From NCBI GenBank assembly GCA_002943765.1, contig PQWQ01000016.1, forward strand, positions 1,116,001 to 1,180,000: DNA of 64,000 nucleotides. The letters are read 5' to 3'. Each line of letters begins with the position of its first letter. The first letter of the stretch is position 1. Origin of the DNA: Psoroptes ovis. Its lineage: Eukaryota; Arthropoda; Arachnida; Sarcoptiformes; Psoroptidae. Under the pieces are notes generated by a model. It was not told the DNA's origin and made no database searches. It saw only the letters and a program-made list of their open reading frames with translations. Positions 1 through 12,991 of this stretch are shown piece by piece. Position numbers and translations under genes: made by a program.

Positions 1-2
1 AT

Positions 3-623
3 GATAATTCAATACAAATATCAGACACAGAAAATGATCAACAACAGCAACAGCATCATACATCAATATTACCTTATAACAATAATATTGATGCAGAACA
101 ATCAATCGAACATCATTCGGTACCATCTTATCAACAACAACACCAGCAACATCAAAGACAACAGCCTCACTTTCAATATATTCGTCATTTAAATCAAGAA
201 TTACAACCTCAACATCAACAACAATCATCGCATGGTAATTATCATCATCATCATCAACATGAACATCATGATGAACACCAGGAACAGCAGCCGCAACAAC
301 ATCAATATTCAACAATAGCGCCATCTACAACACCATTTATTGCAATGGCTGCTGCTGTACGTAGTTATCATGATGTATTCAATAATAATAATAATAATAA
401 TGACAGTAATATCAATTCAATAAATCATCATCATCATCCTACGACAATAACCAATCGTCCATCGTTGTCATCGATAATTTCACCAGCAACAACAGTTGCA
501 GCAGCAGCAGCAGCCACAACAACTTTGCCTTCACTGGTGACAGCTTCACTAACACCATCATCATCATCATCATCATCGAATTCAAATAATATTCAAACAA
601 TATCTTCAGTAGCTTTGAAATGA
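3..623 (+). CDS. C-terminal part of a Gln/His/Asn-rich protein (5' end outside window)
   Basis: Frame 3 is open from the window edge to a TGA at 621-623, giving about 206 residues, so this is the 3' end of a larger gene. The first 110 residues are dominated by Gln and His (runs of 4-5). They are followed by a short Ala/Val patch, an Asn run, His4, an Ala6 run, Thr-rich stretches and Ser7, ending in SSVALK. No folded domain, cysteine pattern or membrane segment is visible. Such disordered tails are common in arthropod transcription factors and RNA-binding proteins, but nothing here fixes the family. A methionine at 345 begins a shorter reading, but the same frame is open upstream of it, so 345 is unlikely to be the true start. 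Nearly every third base follows the CAA/CAT/TCA pattern of the other coding exons here, which supports real coding. Confidence 0.7.
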   Translation, partial: DNSIQISDTENDQQQQQHHTSILPYNNNIDAEQSIEHHSVPSYQQQHQQHQRQQPHFQYIRHLNQELQPQHQQQSSHGNYHHHHQHEHHDEHQEQQPQQHQYSTIAPSTTPFIAMAAAVRSYHDVFNNNNNNNDSNINSINHHHHPTTITNRPSLSSIISPATTVAAAAAATTTLPSLVTASLTPSSSSSSSNSNNIQTISSVALK

Positions 624-2750
624 TTATAATAAAAGTAATGGAGGGTCAAGATTTTTATTATTTATAAGAGAAAAATATTGATAATAATAATAATAATAAT
701 AATGAATTAATAATAAAAATTTAATTATAAAATTTAAAAAAAAAATTGTTGTCACGTGCCATTAAAAGTATCGTTATTATAAATTTATTATTATTATTAT
801 TATTATTATTAATCATCAGTGTTACCAACAACACGTGCCATCGCTTATTATCCATTCATTCAATACATTCATTCATTGTAATCATTTATTATTTACAATT
901 GTAAATATTAATATAAATGTTGAAATATAAATTTATAATGATCACAACATCGAAGCTGGAAAAAAACATAACATAAATTTAACCTTTGACCTTTTAAGAA
1001 AATAATTTCAAAGACTTTTAAAGACCTACAACCTTTACAAAGACCTTCAACCTTTACAAAAAAAACTTTCTAAAAAAACTTCCCGAAAACCTTCTCGAAA
1101 AACCTTTTCATTTTTTCTTCTTCATATCAAATGTTGTATCATCAATATTTACACACACACACACACACATATATCCACAAATCCAATAATAGCGGTGGAT
1201 ATGTATAATGTTTGTCCGTGTAATCCCTTATTATTAATAATATTTCTTCGAAATAAAAATTTTATTAATAATTTTTCAACATTTAATCATCAATGATATT
1301 GAAATTATTTATTTTGCACGTGTTCTTCGAATCCGTATATATAAATATGTATGAATATCTATGAAAAAACATATTTATTTATTTATATTCATATATATTT
1401 ACACCTGCAGCAGCATTTCGAATAATTGAAATTGTTTTTTATTCATTTCATTCGTTCATATATTTATTTACATTTGTTTGGATATATTATATTACAATTG
1501 ATGATGATGATTGATTCGTTAAGCTTTTTTTTTGTTTTGTTTTGTTTTGATCGTCCAAAGCTTGCGTAACAATGGATTATCAATTACATATTTTTCGCTT
1601 TTCTCTTTCTTTTGGTTCATTCATTCATTCATTCTCTTTCTTTTTTTTTTGGTCTAATTTATTACATAATTGTTTGACTTATTGATTCGTTTTAGTTGTT
1701 CGTTGAATTGAATTGAATTCAATTCAATTCAATTGGCTCGAATCGAATTAATTTTATTTTTGGTGGCGAGAGAAAAAAAAACCCCTAAAAATTATTATGG
1801 AAAATTTTTAGATTTCAATTATCAAACATATTCATGTTCAAATCAATGATTTAGAAATGAAATCGCTGTACTATTTTTAAGGGATTTATTTTCGGTGTGT
1901 TTTTTTGGTTCATAAAATCAAAAACAATTGTTTTGATTTTATTTGCTTTCAAACGATGTGTCATAGCGAAGAGTTTGTCGTCGTTTGTCGATGCATTCAT
2001 TATTATTACAGATGCAATTATTACAAGAAATCAATTGAGTGTATGTATAATGTGCTTACGACGTATTGTTATTATTCCATGCATTCTTCGGTCCATTCCC
2101 TGTTTCCAGTGTACACAGAAACAAAATAAAATAAAACAATACAAAAAAAAACGATTATCACCGGTTTATTGTGGTGGGTAAAATTGAAAATTGAAAATAA
2201 TTGAAAATCAAAATCCTTGAAAAAAAAAACAATAATCATTGAATCGTTAATAAATTCGTTGTTTGAATTTGGAATTTTTTTTTTCAGGTCCAAATCAGGC
2301 CCAGGTTACGCAATATTTTCCAACTATTTTTAACCTTTGTTATTATGATGATTCAAATTTTTCAATTTTTTTTTCCACAGAATTTTAATCATTTTATTTT
2401 GCAATATTTTATTAAACAATTACATACGATGTGTAATACGATGGTTGTTGCATATATATATACATAAATGCACATGAATGAATGATTCATATATTGATAA
2501 ATACATATACACACAATGAGTTTCTATGGGATGTTTATAGATTGATGATATGAATTTTTTTTTTTAAATTACATTCGTACCATAATCATTGAATATCATG
2601 TATTGAATATGTGTTTATCGATGTGCAATGAATTCAATTATTGAATTATTATTATTATTATTATTTATAGCTGAAGGAATTTTTTTTTTTTTTTTTTTTT
2701 GAATCTATTGATATACATATATATAGATGATTGTTTTGGTATATTTTATT

Positions 2751-2832
2751 TTAGGTTGTCCGAAAAGTTTTCGTTGATTTTTCAATGATTTTCTACGATA
2801 TAACCTGGCGAAAACTTTGCGGACAATCTAAT
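2751..2832 (-). mobile_element. Palindromic mariner-type MITE (copy 1)
   Basis: The left end TTAGGTTGTCCGAAAAG is matched by an inverted right end ...ggacaatctaa. The loop reads TTTTCTACGATATAACC, the reverse of the common loop, so this copy is in minus orientation. Confidence 0.8.
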
Positions 2833-2852
2833 ATTTTCATATATCAATATGT

Positions 2853-2873
2853 TTTCGGGTTCGGGTTCGGGTT
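2853..2873 (+). repeat. Short TTCGGG tandem (about 3 units)
   Basis: Three consecutive TTCGGG units in otherwise AT-rich DNA. Too short to be a telomeric array. Confidence 0.6.
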
Positions 2874-3165
2874 TAATCAAATAATTTTTGATGATGATGA
2901 TGACTGACTGACTGAATGACTGACTATACTTGAATACACACACACACACAGACACAGAGTGAAATTGATGACATTCTAGCTTTTTGAGAATCTATGGTTA
3001 TAATATGGTGTGATAATCGATTTATATTCGTATATATTAAATATCTGAATGATATGCGTAAATATAATTTGTTTTAGCGTGAAATTTTTTTCCAATTTGA
3101 CATTTGTACGAGGGTAAAGCAATAAGCACATTGTGTATATTTATCCATGTAAATACTACGCATCA

Positions 3166-3196
3166 AAGCATCTCGTTGTGATGCAACGAGATGCTT
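3166..3196. repeat. Perfect 13-bp stem hairpin with 5-nt loop
   Basis: AAGCATCTCGTTG at 3166-3178 is the exact reverse complement of CAACGAGATGCTT at 3184-3196, with TGATG between. The stem is clearly more GC-rich than its surroundings. It does not match the ends of the miniature elements elsewhere in the window. No T-tract or promoter is evident. Confidence 0.75.
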
Positions 3197-3624
3197 ATTC
3201 AGGTCTTTTGGTCCACAAAGATCCTCGATAATAATCATAAGAGTGATCCGGGTTACACAACAACAACAATCGAAATCAACTATGAATGAATAATGTTTTC
3301 TCGTGTAATCACTTTTTATTATTATTATTAATTGTTTGTTTGTTTCGTATATCAACGAACGAATGAATGTATGAATGAATGAATGATGAACACGTGCAAA
3401 CCAAATAACCTCTTTTTTTTTTGGATGATTAATTTTTTTTTCTTTCTATTTTATTGCTATGAATATTTGAAAATATTCGTAAAATTAGCAGTGAAACACG
3501 TGCAAATTATACAATTGATCATCATTTGGATAGAGTTATTTAGGCTTGAAAATAATTTTTTTTTAATTAAAAATTTTCATTTTTGAAATTGTTTCAATAG
3601 ATGGAGTTTTGATTTTTAAAACTA

Positions 3625-3684
3625 TTTTTCAAAGGTTTTTCAAAAGGCTTTTTCAAAGGTTTTTCAAAAGGCTTTTTCAAAGGT
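3625..3684. repeat. 24-bp tandem repeat, about 2.5 copies
   Basis: The unit TTTTTCAAAGG + TTTTTCAAAAGGC repeats head to tail with near-perfect identity. Confidence 0.75.
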
Positions 3685-5573
3685 TTATGACTTGAAATGA
3701 TCAGAGAAAACAAAAATTGCGAAATATTCAAACATATATATGTGTGTGTGTGTGTGTGTGTGCAAGTATGTAAATGTCAAAGCTAGCAAATAACATATTG
3801 CATTTTACATTCGTATACAAAACATAGTTATATATATATATGTGTATGTTGCTTGAATGATGATGATGATGAGTTTTTTGGCATTTGAATTTACATTTAC
3901 ATACATTCATGTGTGAATATATAACAAATATTATTGGCAAATATCAAGCAATATTGACAATATACACGTATATAACCTATTGAAAATTGTATTTGTTTGG
4001 TTGTATTGCAAGGTGGATAGATCATCGACAGCAACAATGAATTAATAGTGACAATAACACTGATATATACACCATGGTAAATTCAACTATTATTTCGTTG
4101 ATTTGATTTGATTTAATTTTTTTTATGACATTTTTGTAGTGTTTGGTGTGATATTGTTTTATTTTCTGCTTAATGCAATAATTATATTATTGTTTTATAT
4201 GTGAATATTGCTCAGCAACCAACCGAAGCAAATTCAGCTTTAATAACAACACAAAGCACCAAACTATCAACAATCAAATTGACAGTGTTTCATATGTTTG
4301 CATTAAAAAAAAATATAATGCATAATTTTTCATTTATGTAATACATACATATATAAATCGATATAAAATATATGTATATTGATAATCTTCAGATTTATGT
4401 GATTCAAAATGATAAAATCAAAGACAAGAACCTTGTTTATTTGAATAATAATCTATTATTATCTTATCTTTTTGTAATTTCTATTTTCTTGGGTTATTTT
4501 TTTTGTTGGATAAGTTTAATCATTGTTATTATTATCATTAATATTAATATAATTATTCGATATCATCAATCATCAATTTTCTTTGATTCATCTTTGTTCA
4601 TACATATAAATGTATTATCCAAAATTTTTGATTTCTTCAAAATGAAATTATCTTAATATACATTTTTCAAATATATTATAAAATGAATTTGTACAATTTA
4701 ATACAACAACAAATACAATGATAAACCGGTCTTATCTCTTTGTGTGAATATGTTTGAGAAAATCAAAAAAAAAAAAAAAAATGTATGAAGACTCTTCTTC
4801 ATTTTTTTTTCGACAGCTTAAAAACATCTCAAGATGATTTCATTTTTTGATTTTGATGATTTCAAATATATCCAAATACTCATATTAATATGGATGATCA
4901 TTTCGTCGATTTTTTTTTTGTTTTTGTTCTGTTCGAATGATATGAGCTTTTTTTTCGATTTGAGATAAACATATGAGGCTATAGCCTTTGATTAATATAT
5001 ATATATATAATATAATTTGTTATTATCATTGGATTGACAGACTATCAATATATATTTGAATATATTTGTGATTGTTTGTTTGTGTGTGTTTGTTTGTTTG
5101 TTTGTTTGTGAATTGATTGTTGAAAACTGCAAATTAAATAATTAAATAAATCTTGTTTTTTTGGTGTTTTTGTTATTTATTTTTTGAAAATAATCAAAGG
5201 ATTATTGCATTTATAAATAATAATAATAATTATATCTTATTAGAATATTGAAATTACAACAATTCATCATCATCATTGGTTCATCATTTTGAATTTTGAT
5301 GGTTGATTTAAATGAAGAACAAAAAATCAAAATAAAATAAAACCAACACACATACACACAGGCACAGAAACAAGCCTTAATTAGTCTTAATAAATGAATG
5401 ATGCCGCAAACTAAATATGGTCATGTTATAAGGCTGTATGGCGTGTATATATGTTTATTGAAATATTCATTTCAATTTCATTGTTTTTGTTTGTTTATAT
5501 GAAATATTTTTTCATTTAAATTAATTTCAATTCAAAATTATTGATATTGTCAATTTTTGTCTGTGAATCAAAT

Positions 5574-8500
5574 ATGAATAAATCATCTGTGATCGATAAT
5601 AAATTAAAATCAATGAATATGATCGATAATAATAATTCCTATCATTATCATCATCCACATTTACAAAATCATTTACCATTTAAAAATGATAAATTTATGG
5701 AAAATGTAGATGATAATCGATTGATGCGATTATATTATCAAAATTTCCATCAAAATCAGTTGAAAAATATGAAAAAAATTACGGATTCAAGTACAGAATC
5801 ATTGAATTCAATTAAAAAATTACCGCAAGTGAATGATACGAATGAATTGAACAGTAAAAATGAATTTAATTCAATAAATTTCAATGAAAATACATCATCA
5901 TCATCATCATCATCAACAACAGCAGCATCAATATCATCATCACTGATGATGCTATCAACATCAGTGATTGAACAATGGTTAGATAATAAACTACAAACAA
6001 GTTTTAAACAATTAAATTCAATCATACATCATTATAATTGTAAAAATAATGAAAATTATGAAATATTTTTCATAAATCATCAAACATTGAATCATGATCA
6101 TCGACAAACGACAACTGATCAACAACAACAATCTCAACAACAGCAGCAGCAGCAACAGCAACAATCATTCATATTCAAAAACAATACAACGATCAATGAT
6201 TTAGATGTTGATGATGTTGTCGATATCGATATTAATATCGATATTATTAATGTTGAACATGATCAAGTCACGAATATAAAAAATATGGATTCAATCAATA
6301 ATAATGATAATGTTGATGATGATGATGATAATGATGATGAAAAATTTATGAATTTTATTGAAAAATTAATCAATAATAATGATCACGATACTATTGATTG
6401 TATTTTGAATGATGATTATAATGATCAGAATTTAATCAAAATGATTGAAAATGATTCAACAATATCTTGTATTATATTGAAAAGGCCATCAAACATTGAA
6501 GATGATGATGATGATGATGGATTTGCAGCAAAAAATAATGATGATAATAATAATAATAATAATAATATAATCTATATTTATCCACCAATCATTGATGATG
6601 ATGATGCTGAGGATGATAATGATGATGATAATCAATCATCATCGAAATCATTATGGAGAAAAATATTTCCGAAAACATCATCTTTGAATGATTATTATTA
6701 TTGTAATAATAATCAAAATAAAAATAGTAATAAAATAAATAATCGATTAACTTGTTTGAGCGGTATGTTTGTCACATTATATGATGTACTTATAAAACTT
6801 GATCAACAACAACACCGACACCGACAATCGAATATATTTGTTGATAATTCAAATTCAACCCATAATTCTAGTCAAACGATTAATGATAATAATGATGATG
6901 ATGTATTGTCAATTTCAAATTTAAAATTATTATCACATATACGTGGAGATATTACTGATAATAAAATTGAATGTTGTAATAATAATAATAATAATAATGA
7001 TGAATATTGTTTAAGTTTTGTGATTGAAAATCAACAAAAACAACAGCAACCACAACAACAAACTGATGAACCAGTGATAATGGCAATTGTAATGCCAATC
7101 AATCGGCTATTTCGAAATAGCATTGATGCATATGATTCAATGAAATTGGTGGCCAAATTGATTTACCAGACAATTTGTACGACTTTCGGTGGATTATGTC
7201 GAGCAATTTCAAATGATACGAATAATATGAAAATTAATAATTTTTTGAATAAGATTATTATTTTGATGAATTTAATGATGTCTAAACATTTTCAAAATCA
7301 TCACCTAGGACCTAGAAAAAATTTCCTAACAAATTCAATGAAAATATCGGGTACATTTCCAATACAATCAATGCTCCAATACTCATCATCATCATCATCG
7401 ATAAAATTACCACTGAAATTATTATATTTAGACGAATTCACAACAACGTTGATATGTAAATATTTAAATGATTTCAATTCATTAGATTGGATTGATGAAT
7501 GTCTTAAATTCTATAAGAATCATAATGAAAAAAATATTGAACAAGCATTAAGTGAATATTTTGTTCGATGTTTAGATATGATTAATATTAATAATAATGG
7601 TGATAGTATCAATAATGATTCAACAATAACCACCAACAATAATCAAATATTTGATTTACTCGAAATGGAATTATCGTTTTTCACCATAATCGGTTCTTGT
7701 TTATATTATCGTTCAATGTTGATCAAATCACATTTATCTGAACATTATCAATCATTAATCAATAATTATCTTTATGTACGTTCAATATTTGCAATGATAA
7801 ATAACTGTGATATCGGTTCAAGCTTGAATATCATCAATTTTATACGTTTAAATTGTAATAAAAATGATAATGTTCCATGTGATCATTTAAATTCAAAACA
7901 TTCCAAATATTCACCCGGTAATCGTCGACAAACGGATCTATTTCTGTTGATATTATCACATGGCCAGTTGATTCATTGTACAATAGTCGAAGTTTATCAT
8001 TTTGATCGTAAAACATTCACTGATTTCAATGTGAATCGATCGAATAAACAGTCTCAACACCAACAACAACAACAATCACATCACAATGAATCACAACAAT
8101 TACCATCATCATTTGCATTCTATGTATTCATAAAGGAATCATTCCGCTTGTTGTTATTATATTCAAATCGTTATAATCTGAATGAAAAATTACAAAATTT
8201 CTATCATTTAAATTGTTATTATAATCGTTTTGAATTATGTAATGTTTTTGATCGAAAATTTCCAAACCTGATCAATGATACAGCTGATAATTCAGCCAGT
8301 AATAATTTCGATAATTGGCTTATGAAATTGAATCCATTTGCGCGATCAAAGAATAAAAATCAAGGTTTGTTTCAACAATAACACAAGTAATTAAATGATT
8401 AATCATTAATTTTTTCTCTCGAATAGATAATAAAATATTCACAAAAATTATCGAACCAATAACCACTGAATATGAATGTGATCAATATGATTCTATGAAT

Positions 8501-9472
8501 AATTTCAACTCTTTCAATGATAATCTATTGAATTCAACTGTGCAAGATGAATCATTATCAATAAATGGTTCATTGTATAGTGAAACAACTATTCATTCGA
8601 CAATATCATCAACAATGTCAACCATGTCATATGATCTCCAATATCTCAGCAATAATCAACATAATCATCAACGGCAAATGCAAGAATTGAAATTGCGTTC
8701 GATGAAACATCTTACACATAATTTAATTTTTTATATCAATATGAAATCATATTATGGGCCCAATTTGTTGCTGCTTGATGATAGCCAAATCAATAAAAAT
8801 GTTCAAACAATCATTCACAATGAATTTATATTGAATTTGACATCCGAATTGATGAGACAAGTGGAAAAATTACGCAACAAACTACGATCAATGTGCTGTT
8901 TGGAGATGAAATATCGAAATAAATTACGTTCAATCAGTAATACTATCAATAATAACAATGATAATCGTTGTCGTTCAATGAGTAAAATACGTACATCAAA
9001 TATTATTTCATTGAAATTCAATTCAAATGGACAAATTGTTTTGAATGAAAATAATGAAAATGAAAATAATAATCATAATCATTGTTTGCCGCTACAAATA
9101 TTTATAATTGGAAATTGTAATTTAAATTATCAAAACGAGCTGAATATGGATAGAATAACGAATGAATATTATTGTTGTTTTCTATTGAATGAATCAAAAT
9201 TCAATATCAATACTAATAATAATAATGATAATCGATCAATTATAAGTAAATTTATGTTTGGCAGCAATAATCAAAATGATAATTATTATAATCATCAACA
9301 ACAACAACAGTCAACAAATAAATTTTTCAACACTTTGCACATCAATGACATCGATGTACATCGATTAAATCGTAAAAAATCATATCAAATTGAACAAATC
9401 GATAGTATTTGGTTTGAATTTGATCAATTAATTAATAATATTTCGATGGAAAATAATTATTATCAACAATAA
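5574..9472 (+). CDS. INTU: Inturned-like planar cell polarity effector (exons 5574-8364 and 8427-9472)
   Basis: Inturned acts with Fuzzy and Wdpcp (CPLANE) in planar polarity and cilium assembly; its longin-type domains are linked to Rab GEF activity. The joined reading is about 1278 aa (human INTU about 940). The first ~330 residues are Asn/Gln/Asp/Ser-rich. Recognisable INTU blocks then follow in order: IIYIYPP (~332), LSGMFVTLYDVL (~395), IVMPINRLFR (~505), FFTIIGSCLYYRSMLIKSHL (~701), TDLFLLILSHGQLIHC (~787). In exon 2 come LTHNLIFYINM (~1025) and LPLQIFIIGNCNL (~1151), matching the C-terminal longin region. The 62-bp intron has CAAG|GTTTGT and GAATAG|AT ends. Phase 1 is preserved, and an unspliced reading stops at 8381 before the conserved C-terminus. 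The start is the first ATG of the open frame; an upstream exon is possible. I see no PDZ domain, which vertebrate INTU has near its N-terminus. Family assignment is from remembered similarity. Confidence 0.8.
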
Positions 9473-9722
9473 TAGCAGAAAAAACAGAAACTTATTACAT
9501 ATTTATATATGTATGTGAATATTTTCAGCACGTTTTCATTTGTTGTTCATGTGATTGTATGATCCAATTGTATCACGTAGCAACCTTAACAATCGAATAA
9601 TAATAATAATAATCAAACACATAAAATCTTGCATAAAACATTGCCATTCAATTCGAATGAATGTGAATAAATCAAAATTTCCATTCACTTTCAAAGTTGA
9701 TCAATTATTTGATGTTCGATTC

Positions 9723-9843
<121 letters not shown>

Positions 9844-10429
9844 CTATGACCTTCGAAATGAAAAAATATATATTCATCAAAAAAAAAAATGGAATAAAAT
9901 GAATGAAATATTTTTGTTCTGTAATTTGTTATTCGGTCCAAATGTGTATGTGCATTGGATTTGATTTGATTTGATTCAAATGAATAAAATGAATTTTTAT
10001 ATATCTTTTGATATATTTTCTTTGTTGATGATGAATTATTATTTCCAAATACAAGTTTTCCATTGTTGTTGTTTGTTGTCGTTTGTTGTTTATTTGTTTG
10101 TTTGATTGATTGATCATATTTATGATTCGTAGCGTGATACACATATAAGCATGAATAAGCATAAATGACACACCTAATCGTGGAATTTTTTTTTTTTTTT
10201 TTTTTGTTTTGCGATCGCCTAAGCTTTGCGATTCGATTGATTTTTGAATTTCAAAGTTTTTTCGATTTTTTTTCTCATGATAATAATATTTAATTCGATC
10301 AATTCAGTGCATTTTTTTGAGTGTTTCTTTTTGAGTATTTGAGTGCTCAAAATATGTGTGTAAATATATGCACACACATGCATATTATTGTCACATTTGA
10401 GACAGTGGATAATGAATTAATATTTAATA

Positions 10430-10552
10430 CATAAAGTTTAAAGTTTTAATTCATAGTTTTTGAATTGAATTTCGTAATTTTTTCATTTGAAATTTAATTT
10501 AAAAACTACGAAAATTAACTGCAAAACTATGAATTAAAACTTGAAAACCTTG
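10430..10552. mobile_element. TA-flanked palindrome family 2 (copy 1)
   Basis: The left arm CATAAAGTTTAAAGTTTTAA pairs with the right arm GAATTAAAACTTGAAAACCTTG. Internal ATAGTTTTTGAATT...ACTACGAAAAT blocks are also mutually inverted. It shares sequence with 37280-37400, 58545-58704 and 60657-60783. Confidence 0.7.
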
Positions 10553-10887
10553 TTAATTTATTTAATTTTTTTATTATTTGAATTATTATTAATACCAATT
10601 ATTATTGCTTTTTTTATTGACTGAATCTAATAAATATATAAATATATATTGACTAGCTATTGATTTGATTAATTTTCAAAGTTAGAACAAATAAAGAAGA
10701 CGAGAAGAAATTCCAATCTTTTTTGGAAACATTTGTCTATCAAAGGATTCAAAGAGTTATTTAATGTTTTTCTCCCTATCTCTCCTTTGTCTCCAATATG
10801 GAATCACAGATTTAATAAATTCAATAAATGAAAATGAATGAAAATGAATAAAACAATCAATTTATTTAATTTCGAAAGGGTGTTGTT

Positions 10888-10907
10888 TGATCATTGATCA
10901 ATGATCA
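10888..10907. repeat. Perfect 20-bp palindrome
   Basis: TGATCATTGATCAATGATCA is its own reverse complement. In AT-rich DNA this may be chance. Confidence 0.6.
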
Positions 10908-11589
10908 TTGATTTTCTTAAGATTTTAAAAAATCTTTCGAAATACATTAAAAAAAAATCGACAAAGAACACTTTTTTTGATTGGATTTTGATTCACCATA
11001 TGAAATGAATAATAATACGAATACAATTAAATTACCAATTTTTTTTCTTTCAAGATTTCAAATGTTTGACAATTGAACAAAAAAAAATCCTCTGAGCTAA
11101 ATACATAAGCATTATACATATGTTCATTCATACAACGCCCAATCAATTTTAAAGTCATATCATTCAAAAATAATTAAAATATCGAAGAAAATTCATTCAA
11201 TAAGAATTGAAATTTTGAAATATGTGAAAAATTCACATAGCTTTAAAGCTTAAAGCTTTGACAAATTCAAAAATATTCAAAAATTTTCAAAATATAATTT
11301 CGACGTTTAAGGCCTTGAAAGATTTTTCGAGAAAAATTGATCCATTTTTTTTTTCTTGGTGATATTTTTATTTTTATTTGAAATAAATTGACAAAAATAT
11401 ATAAAATATCATTCCAGAATAAGCTAGAAAATAATGACCTTGTAGTGGTCAGTCAATACATACAAAACAAAAGCACACACACACACATAAATACAATTCA
11501 TAAATAAATAAACAAATATTAATATTTCAATCAATAATTTTCCATTAATTATTCATCCAAAATCGAATGAAATCAAAAACGAAATATTA

Positions 11590-12865
11590 CCTTGTCCGGC
11601 GTAAAGTTAGGGTGACATCTATCTAAATAATTCAGCAATCGCTTGATGTTTCGGGACCAAATTTTCACCACTAGTACTGGGACTAATGCTTCATCGAAAA
11701 AAAAAAAAGAATTTTCGAATTTCCCTCAGAGATTACCCTAGAGTGGCCCATTTTAAAAAGGTCCAATAAAAACAGCATGATTTTGACAAAATCATCAAAA
11801 TTCCAGGATTCACAGCTTCCAGAATCCAAAAACAATTGTGGGAAATTTTGATGGGCCTAGGATATTCTCAGAAAACAGAAGAAAAATCGATGATATCAAT
11901 CATCAGTAGGAGAAAAAGCTTAAAAATGATCGAAGACTAGTCGTTTGTTTAAGGGTTGAAAAAGACCCGAGAATCCGAGGAATCAAAAAAATGTTTCAAG
12001 AATGTAAGAGCCTGGAATGTTGGTGATCTGTCCCTCAAATTTGAAGTTCCTAGGAGCAGTGTGTGGAACATTACACCCCTAAAATCAAAGCAAGTCAGAT
12101 TTCGAAAAATTCAAATCCAACATTGGGACCCAAGACCAAATCACTTTGAAAAAAGATTGATGTCACAAGAGTTCACTTTGCTCAACACGTCTCTCAAAGT
12201 GATAGTGACACATTTCTCCCACTGAAAAATTCTGGGCCCCGCTACAGCATTCTCTTGTTGAAGGAAGTGGAAATTTCACCCAGTTAAAGAAGAGCTAGGA
12301 CCAAAATTTTTACAACAGGGATCGGGTGAGAGAATAGCATTCTCATCATGACCATGGATATCCTTGTCATCGTCTTTCGGCATCTCTGGCACGAAAATTA
12401 AGCAATAACAACCAAGGCCCATAGGACGTTAATCGGGACCCATGGCCCCGTAAGAATGGTTGAAAAAGACTGCAAGGATATAATATTCTTCTTGATAATG
12501 TTTGGTTCCATGAAAATTAAGTTGTCACGTGATTATCCCTGAAAAACTATTTTGACATTTAAAGTCGGGTCAATATGACCCAGGTCATAATTTTTGTGAC
12601 CAAAACTGTCTTGTCTCGTGAAAATATGGATTTCAAGCATTCGATTACAAAATTTAAATATTTCCAAAAATACTGCTAATTTGGTCATTTTGAACAATTT
12701 GCAAAAGGGCCATTTTGACAAGGTCCCTAGGGTACTTGGGCCTTGAAAATCATTCATAAGGTTTGAAGAAAACTAAATTTTATTATGTTAAAGTTTCGCT
12801 AAGACATCTTCAATAGTTTTTGAAAAAATTGAATTTGAACACTCCTAACTTTACTCCGGACAAGG
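11590..12865 (+). mobile_element. Degenerate Tc1/mariner-like transposon, 1276 bp
   Basis: Terminal inverted repeats: the left end CCTTGTCCGGCGTAAAGTTA and the right end CTAACTTTACTCCGGACAAG(G) match over about 22 bp with one mismatch, and both ends abut TA, the Tc1/mariner target duplication. The interior is visibly more GC-rich than its surroundings. It carries broken transposase remnants: a helix-turn-helix-like segment LSLKFEVPRSSVWNI near 12020-12080, and in another frame LLDNVWFHEN near 12487-12516, resembling the D-N...H block of the DDE domain. Stops and frame changes throughout show it is dead. Length fits Tc1/mariner elements, usually 1.3-1.7 kb. The exact subfamily is not identifiable by eye. 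Confidence 0.8.
11956..12225 (+). pseudogene. Transposase fragment of the Tc1/mariner-like element
   Basis: An open segment of about 89 residues without an ATG at its head. It includes the HTH-like block LSLKFEVPRSSVWNI, similar in spacing to the DNA-binding part of Tc1-type transposases. It is interrupted on both sides by stops, and the presumed catalytic region further on lies in a different frame, so no functional enzyme can be made. Confidence 0.6.
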
Positions 12866-12910
12866 TAATAATTTGAATTTAAATTTTGATCAAAAAATAT
12901 AAATGAAATA

Positions 12911-12991
12911 TTGAGTTGTCCCATAAGTTCTTGCCGTTTTTTTCAATTTTTTTTAATTCAAATAACGGCAAGAACTTATGGGACAACCTAA
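12911..12991. mobile_element. Palindromic MITE, CCCATAAG subfamily (copy 2)
   Basis: TTGAGTTGTCCCATAAGTTC at the left is matched by GAACTTATGGGACAACCTAA at the right. The short T-rich loop gives no orientation. It lies 46 bp from the Tc1-like element. Confidence 0.85.

Larger units (their letters stand above)
624..5573. other. Intergenic region with simple repeats and one miniature element
   Basis: About 5 kb without a convincing gene. It holds AAT/TTA triplet runs, CA/TG microsatellites (around 1142-1168, 2938-2950, 3741-3762), a 24-bp tandem repeat at 3625-3684, three TTCGGG units at 2853-2873, a strong hairpin at 3166-3196 and one palindromic miniature element at 2751-2832. A weak spliced reading (about 4011-4077 joined to 4213-4339 across GTAAAT...CTCAG) could be an untranslated or terminal exon, but it has no recognisable product. 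Confidence 0.6.

Noticed and set aside
2853..2873. Telomere-like repeat
   Set aside because: Only three TTCGGG units and not the arthropod TTAGG sequence.
3074..3355. 93-residue minus-strand frame containing LCGPKDLNKHLVASQRDALM
   Set aside because: Varied composition suggests possible old coding or repeat sequence, but no motif was recognised and no exon partner seen.
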